Part shown: in pieces, positions 26,970-34,988 of the stretch
How the letters are laid out: every line of letters begins with the position of its first letter
How positions within the stretch are numbered: the first letter of the stretch is position 1
Assembly (NCBI GenBank): GCA_033856275.1
Contig: JAWVFJ010000049.1
Location: 1 to 64,000, forward strand
Source: VRUE01 sp033856275
Lineage (GTDB): Bacteria; Actinomycetota; Thermoleophilia; Solirubrobacterales; 70-9
DNA: 64,000 nt
Reading direction: 5' to 3'
Position numbers and translations under genes: made by a program
Notes under the pieces: generated by a model
The model's input: only the letters and a program-made list of their open reading frames with translations
Database searches by the model: none
Told to the model about the DNA's origin: nothing

Positions 26970-27875
26970 GTGAGGACCGTCTACCTTGGCACCTCGCAGT
27001 TTGCCGGCTCTGTGCTGCGCAGGCTGGCTGATTCCAGGCACCGCCCGGTGCTTGTTGTCACGCCGCCCGATCGTCCAAAGGGTCGCGGCCGTCGCACGCA
27101 GGCGCCCCCAGCGGCTGAGGTCGCCGCCGAGCTCGGACTCGAGCTGCTGCAGGCGGCAAACGTCAACGATGGGGAGATGTTGGAGCGGATCCGCGCTGCC
27201 CGCCCCGAGGCGGTTGCGGTCTGCGCCTTCGGCCAGCTGATCCGCGAGCCGCTGCTCTCCGAGTGGCCGATGCTCAACGTCCATCCTTCGCTGCTGCCAC
27301 GCTGGCGCGGGGCAGCGCCGATCGAGCGGGCGATCATGGCCGGTGAGCAGCGCACCGGTGTCTGTGTGATGCAAGTGACCGCGGGCCTCGACTCCGGACC
27401 GGTGGCGCTTTGCGAGGAGCTGGCGATCGGGCCCGAAGAAGACTTCGAGTCGCTCTCGGCAAAGCTGGCAGCGCTCGGCGGCGAGCTGCTCGTTCGGGCA
27501 TTCGATCTGTTGGCCGAATCGCGACTCGAGCTCGCCGAGCAGAATGACGAGGCAGCGACCTACGCGGAGAAGATCTCACCCGAGGAGCGCCGCCTCAATC
27601 CCGCCCGCCCGGCGGCCGAGTTGGCCCGCACCGTGCGGGCGCTCACCCCACACGTGGGCGCTTACCTGGAGACCAGCGGCGGCGAGCGTCTCGGCGTGCG
27701 CCGAGCCCGCGCTGTCGACGTTGGCGTCAAAGCGGGCGAGGTGAAGGCGGAGTGGGGCGCGCTGCTGCTCGGCTGCGGTCGCGGTGCCCTGCGGCTCGAG
27801 GTCGTGCAGCCGCCGGGCGGCAAGCCGATGGCCGCCGACGCTTACCTGCGCGGCCATTCGTTGCCGAAGCTGTGA
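26970..27875 (+). CDS. fmt: Methionyl-tRNA formyltransferase
   Basis: Formylates Met-tRNAi using 10-formyl-THF. 301 residues from GTG 26970 (RTVYLGTSQFAGSVLRRL). The catalytic domain has NVHPSLLPRWRGAAPIERAI with the conserved HPSLLP, and a C-terminal OB-fold-like domain from about 205. GTG 26940 would add ten residues and is an alternative; a GAAGAG sequence before 26970 supports the later start. The frame is open further upstream over def, which is incidental. In the asparagine-histidine-aspartate triad, N (LNVHPS), H and D (GLDSGPV) are all visible. Confidence 0.94.
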   Translation: MRTVYLGTSQFAGSVLRRLADSRHRPVLVVTPPDRPKGRGRRTQAPPAAEVAAELGLELLQAANVNDGEMLERIRAARPEAVAVCAFGQLIREPLLSEWPMLNVHPSLLPRWRGAAPIERAIMAGEQRTGVCVMQVTAGLDSGPVALCEELAIGPEEDFESLSAKLAALGGELLVRAFDLLAESRLELAEQNDEAATYAEKISPEERRLNPARPAAELARTVRALTPHVGAYLETSGGERLGVRRARAVDVGVKAGEVKAEWGALLLGCGRGALRLEVVQPPGGKPMAADAYLRGHSLPKL

Positions 27876-27882
27876 GCGCAGC

Positions 27883-29175
27883 ATGATCGCGCCGGCACGC
27901 CTGCTCGCCTTCGAGACGATCCATGCGAGCTTCGAGCATGAGGCGCACACCGAGCGAGCCTTTCGCCAGGCGGCGGATGACCGCGGGCTCGATGGGCGCG
28001 AGCGGGGCCAGGCGCAGCGACTCGCCTTTGGCACCGTGCAACGGCGCGGCACGCTCGACGCCGCGCTCGAGCGGCTCATCGATCGGCCGCTGCGAGACCT
28101 CGATCCTCCCGTCCTCGCGGTCCTACGCCTGGGCATGTACGAGCTGCTGTTCGCCGACGCGACACCCGACCACGCCGCTGTCGACCAAGCCGTCGAGCTG
28201 GTCAAGCGGTCCGGGGCGCCCCACGCTTCCGGTTTCGTCAATGCCGTCCTGCGCCGGGCGATCCGCGAGCGCGACTCGCTGGTCGAGTCGCTGCTGGGCG
28301 ACGACTCGACTCCGGAGGCCGCCGCGGTGGCCCACTCGGCGCCGCTCTGGCTGGCCCAGATGTGGTGGCGTGAGCTCGGTGCCGAGGAGGCGCGATCGCT
28401 GCTGGCTGCCTGCAATGAGCCGGCCGAGCTGGCCTTCCGGGTCAACACGCTCGCCATCGATCCCGAAACGGCGATCGCCAAGCTGCGCGATGCCGGGGTG
28501 GAGGCGAGCCAGCCGCGGGGAGAATGGCCGCTGGCGGCGGCGGAGATGGTTGTCGTCGACGGGCCTACCGGCGACGTGGTGCCGGAGATGATCGCTGCCG
28601 GTGTGCTGACTCCGCAGAGCCGGGGATCGGCCGCGGTGGTCGAGGTGCTCGACCCCCAGCCCGGCGAGCATATCCTCGACCTCTGCGCGGGCCCTGGCAT
28701 CAAGACGGGCCAGATCGCCGCCCGCATGGGCGACCGTGGCGAGGTGATCTCGGTCGAGAGCGATCCCGAGCGCGCCGCCGAAGTGGCGGCCCAGGCACGA
28801 CGCCTTGGGCTGCGCAGCGTCAGCGTGCTCGAGGCCGACGCGACGCAGCCCGGGATGGCGCCCGGCTTCGACCGGGTGCTGCTCGACGCCCCCTGCTCGG
28901 ATCTGGGGGCGCTCGCCTCCCGGCCCGACGCACGCTGGCGCAAGTCGCCGGCGACGATCGATCGTCTGGTTGAGGTGCAGTCGCGATTGCTCGAGCGGGC
29001 TCGCGAGGCGCTGCGCCCGGGGGGTAGCCTTGTCTATGCAACCTGCACGATCAGCAGCCGCGAGAACGAGAAACAGGCCAGCGGCGAGTACAGCGTCCAA
29101 CTGCGTCCCGACCGCGATCGCACCACCGGATTCTTCATCTGCCGGATGAGAAAGGATGATGGTGGCAATGACTGA
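27883..29175 (+). CDS. rsmB: 16S rRNA (cytosine-C5)-methyltransferase RsmB/Sun
   Basis: 430 residues with an N-terminal NusB-like RNA-binding domain (1-140; LLAFETIHASFEHE, LDPPVLAVLRLGMYELLF) and a SAM-dependent m5C methyltransferase domain. Motif I is LDLCAGPGIKTGQIAA, motif IV DAPCSDLGALASRPDAR with the first catalytic-type cysteine, and motif VI YATCTISSREN with the nucleophilic cysteine. It methylates C967 in E. coli. ATG 27883 lies 8 bases after fmt, an order common in bacteria. Its 3' end does not overlap the zinc ribbon gene if that gene starts at 29198. Confidence 0.95.
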   Translation: MIAPARLLAFETIHASFEHEAHTERAFRQAADDRGLDGRERGQAQRLAFGTVQRRGTLDAALERLIDRPLRDLDPPVLAVLRLGMYELLFADATPDHAAVDQAVELVKRSGAPHASGFVNAVLRRAIRERDSLVESLLGDDSTPEAAAVAHSAPLWLAQMWWRELGAEEARSLLAACNEPAELAFRVNTLAIDPETAIAKLRDAGVEASQPRGEWPLAAAEMVVVDGPTGDVVPEMIAAGVLTPQSRGSAAVVEVLDPQPGEHILDLCAGPGIKTGQIAARMGDRGEVISVESDPERAAEVAAQARRLGLRSVSVLEADATQPGMAPGFDRVLLDAPCSDLGALASRPDARWRKSPATIDRLVEVQSRLLERAREALRPGGSLVYATCTISSRENEKQASGEYSVQLRPDRDRTTGFFICRMRKDDGGND

Positions 29176-29197
29176 GCCCGCAAAAGGGGAGAGCATC

Positions 29198-29407
29198 ATG
29201 CGCCGGGCCGCGTGCCCGGGCTGCGGCGAGCCTTGGCTGCGGCCGACGCAGCTCCCTGGCCGCTTTCGCTGCGTGTACTGTCTGCGCCGCTTCGAGCTCG
29301 TCTCACAGTGCCCCAACTGCGGCGAGCACCAGACCATCGCCCGGATGAGCACCACCGAGGACATGACCTGCCAGACCTGTGGGGATTCGATGCTGAGGCC
29401 CGTATGA
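29198..29407 (+). CDS. Small zinc-ribbon protein of unknown function
   Basis: 69 residues from ATG 29198, which has a good AGGGGAG Shine-Dalgarno about 6 bases upstream; earlier ATGs at 29156 and 29168 overlap rsmB and lack one. Four CxxC pairs are present (CPGCGE, CVYC, CPNCGE, CQTCGD), enough for two zinc ribbons. The sequence resembles a rubredoxin- or RNA-polymerase-type double ribbon, but no specific family is recognised. It overlaps the rpe start by 4 bases (ATGA), so it belongs to the rsmB-rpe transcription unit. It may bind rRNA or act in translation, which is inference from the neighbours. Confidence 0.82.
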   Translation: MRRAACPGCGEPWLRPTQLPGRFRCVYCLRRFELVSQCPNCGEHQTIARMSTTEDMTCQTCGDSMLRPV

Positions 29408-30090
29408 GCGAGCGGATGCTGGAGCTGTTGGCGTCGCCTCGCGTTGCGCCCTCAATCCTCTCGGCGGATTTTGCCAAGCTCGGCTCCCAGGTCGACGACG
29501 TGCTGGCGGCGGGGGCACGGGTGATTCACGTCGACGTGATGGACGGGCATTTCGTCCCGCCGATTACGATCGGGCCGCTGGTGGCGGGCTCGATCGCCGA
29601 CCGGGTTCACGCCGCCGGCGGAGCGATCGACGTCCACATGATGATCGAGGCGCCCGAGCGCCAGATCGAGGCGTTCGCCGAGGCAGGCGCCGACTCGATC
29701 ACCTTCCACGCGGAGGCGACCGCCCACGCCAACCGCACACTCACCGCGATCCGCGAGCTCGGCTGCCTGGCCGGCGTCGCGATCAACCCGGGCACCCCCG
29801 TCGGGGCGGCCGCCGAGCTGCGCGACTATGCCGACATCGTCCTCTGCATGACCGTCAACCCCGGCTGGGGCGGCCAGTCCTTCATCAAAGGCTCCCCCGA
29901 CAAGGTTTCGCGCCTGGTGCCGCTGATCGGCAAGGCCAAGGTCGAGGTCGACGGCGGCATCGATGCCTCGACCGCTGGCTCGGTGGCGGAGGCTGGCGCC
30001 TCGTTGTTCGTGGCGGGCTCGGCGGTATTTGGCGCCGATGATCCGGCCGCTGCCTACGCCGAGATTGCCGATGCGGCGGGCGCGAATTAG
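29404..30090 (+). CDS. rpe: Ribulose-phosphate 3-epimerase
   Basis: Interconverts ribulose-5-phosphate and xylulose-5-phosphate in the pentose phosphate pathway. 228 residues forming a TIM barrel: APSILSADFAKLG with the catalytic Asp, HVDVMDGHFVPPITIGP, IDVHMMIEAPERQIEAFAEA, TVNPGWGGQSFI and EVDGGIDASTAGSVAEAGA. The ATG start overlaps the zinc ribbon stop. Pentose phosphates are also the precursor of riboflavin, whose genes lie nearby. It is followed by a lower-GC membrane protein gene. Confidence 0.96.
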   Translation: MSERMLELLASPRVAPSILSADFAKLGSQVDDVLAAGARVIHVDVMDGHFVPPITIGPLVAGSIADRVHAAGGAIDVHMMIEAPERQIEAFAEAGADSITFHAEATAHANRTLTAIRELGCLAGVAINPGTPVGAAAELRDYADIVLCMTVNPGWGGQSFIKGSPDKVSRLVPLIGKAKVEVDGGIDASTAGSVAEAGASLFVAGSAVFGADDPAAAYAEIADAAGAN

Positions 30091-30152
30091 CTTTACCCAG
30101 CCGGTGGCACAAAGAGCTAAAGACCCGAGGAACGCGGGTCGATACGTCAGAT

Positions 30153-30719
30153 GTGACTGCGGCGGAGCCAGTCCTTGCACGCAAGCTGCGCCCAAATGCC
30201 TGGCTCGGTCGACCGAGCCGGACGAAACGATTCGTGTTGGTCGCCATGGGAGGAGCGTTGGTGACGGCAGCGCTGTCGCTTGGGCTTCCCACAATGGACG
30301 GTCGGCTGTCCTTCCTCGCGCTATGTCTCACTCCATGGCTCTTGGGCGCTTGGTGCGTGAACAGGACCGGGCTCTGGATGGGGCCCGATGGCATTGTCGT
30401 GCGCGGATTCTTCCGAACGCGAACAGTGCCGCTCTGGGAGGCTCGGGCCTTCACCCCAGGCATCCATGGCTGGGTCGGAAACGGATATCCAGCCCCAGCT
30501 TTGGAGCGCATCGGCGCTAGGGCGATCCCGATTTTCTGCTTTGGCAGAGAGGGCGTCATCTGGAAGTACGATCGCTACCTCGAGGAATTGCACCCCTCTG
30601 CGATGAACTCAACGCGCTCTTGCGAGAGCTCCAGTCGGGAAACTGGGCAAGTTCCAGCGCTTTCGCCACCCCTTCGCATGGCGGCCGCCATGCTCGAGCC
30701 TGGCACAAGGGTCCCCTAG
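30153..30719 (+). CDS. Membrane protein with PH-like domain, possibly frameshifted
   Basis: 188 residues: two N-terminal helices (FVLVAMGGALVTAALSLGL and LSFLALCLTPWLLGAWCV), then a bacterial PH-like module (GLWMGPDGIVVRGFFRTRTV, LWEARAFTPG). Past about residue 147 the translation becomes low complexity. In an alternative frame the DNA encodes an amphipathic helix (DELNALLRELQSG) that would naturally continue YDRYLEEL, so a frameshift near 30591-30600 (in GCACCCCTCTG) is possible. The gene is somewhat lower in G+C than its neighbours. Function unknown; the family is only tentatively bPH6. It runs convergently into the antiporter gene (4-base overlap). Confidence 0.6.
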   Translation: MTAAEPVLARKLRPNAWLGRPSRTKRFVLVAMGGALVTAALSLGLPTMDGRLSFLALCLTPWLLGAWCVNRTGLWMGPDGIVVRGFFRTRTVPLWEARAFTPGIHGWVGNGYPAPALERIGARAIPIFCFGREGVIWKYDRYLEELHPSAMNSTRSCESSSRETGQVPALSPPLRMAAAMLEPGTRVP

Positions 30720-32515
30720 CCTCTGGCGATAAGCGCCCCGATCGTCTCCTGCCACCAGGCTTGCTCGGCTGGATCATCAGCCCCTACGCGCAGGGCGCGA
30801 CGCTCGCACCAGTTCGCCAGCGAGCGGCGGTCGCCGACGGCAACGGCCGCCTCGGAAGTGAGCGCGTAGCGGCCGTCGGCGAGGGCGACCAGAGCGCTGG
30901 AGCGGTCGCGCCGGCTGCGCAACACCGAGACCACCGCGATGCCGTTGACCTCCTCGGGTGCCGAGGGATCCTCGATCTCGCCACCCGGTCCGACCGAGAA
31001 GATCTGCGGTGCTCCGCGTGGAGGCAATCGGGGAGGCGCCGGCGCACCGATTGGACCCTCCTGCCAGCGCTTGGTCAGCTCCTCGACCTGGGTGCGCAGC
31101 TCGCCACGGACGAGAATGTGCAGCTCGTCGCCCCCGCGCACCTCGGTCGAGCCGCGCGGGGGGATCGCGTGGCCGTCGCGGACGATCACGTTGACCAGCG
31201 CCTCACGCGGCAGCCCCAGTTCGCGCACCAGGTGCCCCGCCGCTGCGGCGCCAGGCCGCAGCCGGTAGGAGACGACATCGCCGCCCATGCGGCGGATCCG
31301 CCCCGACTCGAGCAGGCGCCGCGGCAGCGCCGGCTCCTCGGTTGTGAGGCCGAGCCGCCGCGCCAGCGGCTCGAAGGTCGCCCCCTGGGCGAGGGTCGAG
31401 GTGACGACGACGAAGAAGACGATCGCGAAGAGCTCGCGGCCGCCGGCGACGCCGGCGACGACCGGAAAGGTCGCGAGCCAGATCGGCGTCGCGCCGCGCA
31501 GGCCCGCCCAACCCAGCATCGCCCGCTCACGCAGTGAGAAAGAGGAGAAAGCCGTGGCGACGAACGCCGCCACGGGTCGCGCGATGACGATCAGGATCGC
31601 GGAGAGGGCGAGACCTTCGAGGGCGACATCGCCGAGCGCGCTGGGGAAGACCAGCAGTCCGAGCAGGACGAAGAGCCCGATCTGCGCCACCTCGCCGACG
31701 CCCTCGTGGAAGGCGGCGATCGTGCGCCGGGCAGGCACGTTGGCGGAACCGAGCGCGAGCGCCGTCAGGTAGACCGCGAGGAGGCCGGAGCCGTGGGCGA
31801 CCTCCGCGGCGCCATATGCGATCCCCGCAACGGCGAGCGTGGCGACCGGGTAGATACCGTCGGTGGGCAGGCGGACCGCGTTCAGGCCCACCACCGCGAG
31901 CCGTCCCAAGGCCAGCCCGATTGCCGCACCGAGCGCCAGCTTCAGCGCCAGCAGGCCGATCATGTCGGGCGCGCCGTAGCCGGGCTGCTGGATCCATTCG
32001 ATGAAGCCGACGACGAGCAGCAGGGCAACCGGGTCGTTCATCCCGGACTCGCCCTCGAGCGAGCGGGCGAGGCGCTTCTCCAGCCGCGAGCGGCGCAGCA
32101 CTGCGAAGATCGCGGCCGAGTCGGTGGCGGCGACGGCGGCGCCGACCAGCAGCCCCTCCAGGGTGCCGAGGCCGAAGATCAGCTTGGCCGCGAAGCCGGC
32201 GATCAGCGCCGTCAGGACCGTCCCCGCCGTCGCCAGCGAGGCTGCCGTCCACAGCACCGGCCGGATCTCCGACCATCCCGCCGTCAGGCCACCCTCGAAG
32301 ACGATCAAGACCAGCGCGATCGTGCCGAGCGTCCGCGCCAACTCGGCGTTGTTGAACTCGATCCCGCCGATTCCCTCCGAGCCGGCCAGCATGCCCAGCC
32401 CGAGGAAGAGCAGCAGCCCCGGGATCCGCATCCGGTCGGCAAGCAGGCCGCCGACGATGCCCGCCGCGAGCAGGGCACCGGCGACGAGGATCAGCTCGGC
32501 GTCGTGCCCGCCCAT
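30716..32515 (-). CDS. Potassium/proton antiporter, CPA1 family with RCK_C domain (NhaP2/CvrA-like)
   Basis: 599 residues with about twelve transmembrane helices (1-395) of the CPA1 exchanger fold; conserved GLGMLAGSEG, ALVLIVFEGGL, VAATDSAAIFAVLR and LEGESGMNDPVALLLV with the acidic ion-binding residues. From about 395 a cytoplasmic region includes a TrkA-C/RCK_C domain (DVVSYRLRPGAAAAGHLV, GDELHILVRGEL), which binds ligand to gate the transporter. This matches NhaP2/CvrA K+/H+ antiporters. The ion specificity is inferred from the family. It follows the flippase gene by 6 bases and ends in a convergent overlap with the PH-like gene. Confidence 0.92.
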   Translation of the reverse strand: MGGHDAELILVAGALLAAGIVGGLLADRMRIPGLLLFLGLGMLAGSEGIGGIEFNNAELARTLGTIALVLIVFEGGLTAGWSEIRPVLWTAASLATAGTVLTALIAGFAAKLIFGLGTLEGLLVGAAVAATDSAAIFAVLRRSRLEKRLARSLEGESGMNDPVALLLVVGFIEWIQQPGYGAPDMIGLLALKLALGAAIGLALGRLAVVGLNAVRLPTDGIYPVATLAVAGIAYGAAEVAHGSGLLAVYLTALALGSANVPARRTIAAFHEGVGEVAQIGLFVLLGLLVFPSALGDVALEGLALSAILIVIARPVAAFVATAFSSFSLRERAMLGWAGLRGATPIWLATFPVVAGVAGGRELFAIVFFVVVTSTLAQGATFEPLARRLGLTTEEPALPRRLLESGRIRRMGGDVVSYRLRPGAAAAGHLVRELGLPREALVNVIVRDGHAIPPRGSTEVRGGDELHILVRGELRTQVEELTKRWQEGPIGAPAPPRLPPRGAPQIFSVGPGGEIEDPSAPEEVNGIAVVSVLRSRRDRSSALVALADGRYALTSEAAVAVGDRRSLANWCERRALRVGADDPAEQAWWQETIGALIARG

Positions 32516-32521
32516 CCCGGC

Positions 32522-33928
32522 CTAGGTGTTCTCGTCGACTGCGGCGAGGCGCAGTTCGAGTTCCTCGGGGGACCCGGGCACCGGCACATCCTCGACTCGC
32601 TCGTGGGGGTGGCGGTAGATCAGGTAGAGCAGGCCGAAAAGCACCCCGGCGGCGAGGGCGAAGCCGACCTCGATACGGCGGAACTCTTCGCCGATCAGCG
32701 GCACGAAGTTCCAGGCGACGAAAAGTCCGGCGCAGGCGATCCAGCGACTGGCGGCGCGGCGCACCTGGCCCTGGGCGACGCACGCCTGGTTGACCGTGAC
32801 CGAAGAGAGATAAAGGCCGGTCCCGGTGGCAACCAGCAGCAGGCCCGCCCGGTCGTAGCTGAACTTGTTGCTGAAGGCGAGCTGCATCAGTTGTGGCCCG
32901 GCGATCAGAATCGCCAGCGCCATCACCGCGGTGAAGGCGACGATCCCCAGCAGCACCATCCGCACCGAGCGATGGAACTCGCGCTCGCTGTTGGGCTCGT
33001 CGCTGGTGTGAAGGCCGGTCAGGTGAGGAAGGATGCTGGTCGAGACCGCCTGGAAAAGCTGCAGCGGCGCCCGCGCCAGCATCAGCACGTTGAAGATGAA
33101 GCCCGCCGCCGCGGCACCCTCGAGGCCGCGCGCGATCAACGGGCCGGCGTTGAGGAATGCCTGTTCGCTGAACATGATCACAAGCACCGCAGCGGCGAAG
33201 CCGGTGCCGTGCGCCATCGAGACCGAGGTGTCCTCCTCGTTCGCCGCAGGCCCTGGCTCAGCCGACCGTGCCCTCCGCGCAAAGGCAAGTGGCACGACCA
33301 TCAAGCTCAAAGACGGGGCGGCGACGATCCCGACCGCCACCCATGACTGGCCGCTCAGCAGGCCGACCGCGACCAGCGCCGCAAACAGGGTGCGGAAGCA
33401 CGACTCGGAGAGGATCAGCGCGGTGAAGAGGCCGAACTGCTTCTGGCCGGCGAGGAAGCCGCGGGCGAAGTAGCTCGCCGCGTAGAAGAGCACCGCTCCG
33501 AAGAAGATCCAGTAGAGGGTTTCGTTGCCCTCGAGCAGGTCGTTCTGCAGCGGCCCACGCAAGGCCAGCGCCAGGACCGCGAAGAGCATCGCGAGGCCGA
33601 GCTGGATCGTCGTCGCGTTGCGCATCGTGCCGCCGATCGGCTCGCCCTTGACCAGGTGTTCGGAAATATGCCGGGAGAGCAGCTGTTCGACCGGCCGGTA
33701 GAGGGTCGAGATGGTGATGAAGACGGCCGACCAGAGCACCGTGATCTGCCCATAGTCGGGCTTGGACAGCACGTGCGAGGCGACGAAGAAGTAGACGTAG
33801 GTGATCACCCCGGTGAGGCCGACGCCGATCGCGAGGAAGCTCGCCGTTTTGCCGTAGTCGGCGGTCGCCGAGCCGTCGCCACTCGGGGCGCCACTCCGGG
33901 CGCCCAGGACTTTGCGCAGCGCCTGCAT
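32522..33928 (-). CDS. Polysaccharide/oligosaccharide flippase (MOP superfamily)
   Basis: 468 residues with about twelve to fourteen transmembrane helices and a typical flippase start (TASFLAIGVGLTGVITYVYF, SHVLSKPDYGQITVLW). It resembles Wzx-type or MurJ-like lipid-linked saccharide exporters; the PVEQLLSRHISEHLVKGEPI loop is characteristic of the polysaccharide biosynthesis group. The start overlaps the upstream glycosyltransferase stop by one base, so the two probably make and export a lipid-linked sugar. Its precise substrate cannot be determined. The next gene on the minus strand, 6 bases downstream, is the antiporter. Confidence 0.88.
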   Translation of the reverse strand: MQALRKVLGARSGAPSGDGSATADYGKTASFLAIGVGLTGVITYVYFFVASHVLSKPDYGQITVLWSAVFITISTLYRPVEQLLSRHISEHLVKGEPIGGTMRNATTIQLGLAMLFAVLALALRGPLQNDLLEGNETLYWIFFGAVLFYAASYFARGFLAGQKQFGLFTALILSESCFRTLFAALVAVGLLSGQSWVAVGIVAAPSLSLMVVPLAFARRARSAEPGPAANEEDTSVSMAHGTGFAAAVLVIMFSEQAFLNAGPLIARGLEGAAAAGFIFNVLMLARAPLQLFQAVSTSILPHLTGLHTSDEPNSEREFHRSVRMVLLGIVAFTAVMALAILIAGPQLMQLAFSNKFSYDRAGLLLVATGTGLYLSSVTVNQACVAQGQVRRAASRWIACAGLFVAWNFVPLIGEEFRRIEVGFALAAGVLFGLLYLIYRHPHERVEDVPVPGSPEELELRLAAVDENT

Positions 33929-34914
33929 CAGCGCTCCCGCGCGCCGGGCTCGTAGTGAGAGGGCGGCACCTCGAGCGCCAACTCGACCCGCCGCACCCGC
34001 TCGAAGACCCGCTGCGTCATCACCCGCTGGCCAGCCAGCAGGTCGCCGATCACGCCGAGGGCAACCAGCTGTATCGCGGCGATGAAGAGGACCGCGCCGA
34101 GGATCAGCGATTGGATGTGCCCAGTGCTGTCGCCGTTGAAGATCCAGTCGAGCAGGAAGGGCAGCCAGGCGGCGAGGGCGAGGATGGCGACGAACAGGCC
34201 GGCGCTGGCAAAGACGCGCAGCGGCTCGTAGCGGGCGTAGATGCGCAGGATCGAGAGGGCGTTGCGGCGCACGTAGCCACCGGTCGAGTCGAAGAGCCGC
34301 GACTCTCGGGTCTGCGGGTTGGTGGCGATCTCAACCTGGTCGACCGCGACCAGCATCTTGCCGGCCTGGATCAGGCTCTCCAGCGTGTAGGTGAAGTCGT
34401 CGACGACGAGCAGGCCGAGCGCGGCCTCGCGGTTGTAGGCACGGAAGCCGGAAGTCGTGTCCGCGATCTCGGTCCCCGCCAGGCGGCTCACCACCCAACT
34501 GCCCAGTCGCTGCAGGGCCTTCTTCGAGCCGGAGAAGTGCTCGATCCGCGCGACCTGCCGGTCGCCGACGACCATGTCGGCCTCGCCGGCAAGGATCGGT
34601 GCCACCAACTTGGGGACGTCGGCGCCGCGGTACTGGTTGTCGGCGTCGGTGTTGACGATGATGTCGGCGCCGAGCTTCAGACAGGCATCGAGACCCGCCT
34701 GGAAGCCCGCGGCAAGGCCCTTGTTATTGGTCAGCCGCACGATGTGCTCGACGCCGTGCTCGCGGGCGACCTCAACCGTGCGATCGGTCGAGCCGTCGTC
34801 AATCACCAACAACTCGACCGAGTCGATTCCCTCGATCTGACGCGGAATGTCGGCGATCGTGGCAGGCAGCGTGGACTCCTCGTTGAGGCAGGGGATCTGG
34901 ACTATGAGCTTCAC
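33928..34914 (-). CDS. Family 2 glycosyltransferase, polyprenyl-phosphate type (GtrB/DPM-like)
   Basis: 328 residues from GTG 34914 (KLIVQIPCLNEESTLPATI). GT2 motifs are LLVIDDGSTDRTVEVA with DD at 39-40 and the DxD-like NTDADNQYRG (D90, D92). Two C-terminal membrane helices (GLFVAILALAAWLPFLL and ILGAVLFIAAIQLVALGVIG) fit enzymes that load a sugar on polyprenyl phosphate. The reading frame can be extended to TTG 34980, but that adds 22 residues with no homology and crosses a palindrome, so 34914 is preferred. It is divergent from ribD and heads a three-gene envelope operon. Confidence 0.9.
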   Translation of the reverse strand: MKLIVQIPCLNEESTLPATIADIPRQIEGIDSVELLVIDDGSTDRTVEVAREHGVEHIVRLTNNKGLAAGFQAGLDACLKLGADIIVNTDADNQYRGADVPKLVAPILAGEADMVVGDRQVARIEHFSGSKKALQRLGSWVVSRLAGTEIADTTSGFRAYNREAALGLLVVDDFTYTLESLIQAGKMLVAVDQVEIATNPQTRESRLFDSTGGYVRRNALSILRIYARYEPLRVFASAGLFVAILALAAWLPFLLDWIFNGDSTGHIQSLILGAVLFIAAIQLVALGVIGDLLAGQRVMTQRVFERVRRVELALEVPPSHYEPGARER

Positions 34915-34966
34915 AGGCCGGTCAGGGTATCCGTAGGCCAAGTCGGCCCGGGAGTAAGCTGCTATT

Positions 34967-34982
34967 GATTGACTCGTCAATC
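34967..34982. promoter_or_regulatory. Perfect 16-base palindrome between divergent GT2 and ribD genes
   Basis: GATTGAC-TC-GTCAATC is a perfect inverted repeat centred in the 74-base gap between the glycosyltransferase start (34914) and ribD start (34989). Its size and position suit an operator for a dimeric regulator controlling either or both genes. No FMN riboswitch fits here. It ends 6 bases before the ribD ATG. Confidence 0.45.
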
Positions 34983-34988
34983 GGTTCT

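Noticed and set aside
31706..33346. 546-codon plus-strand frame opposite the antiporter and flippase genes
   Set aside because: Low-complexity Gln/Glu/Asp/Gly-rich shadow translation with no domain; membrane proteins on the other strand are clear.
34915..34988. FMN riboswitch upstream of ribD
   Set aside because: The 74-base gap is too short for the aptamer and lacks its conserved segments.
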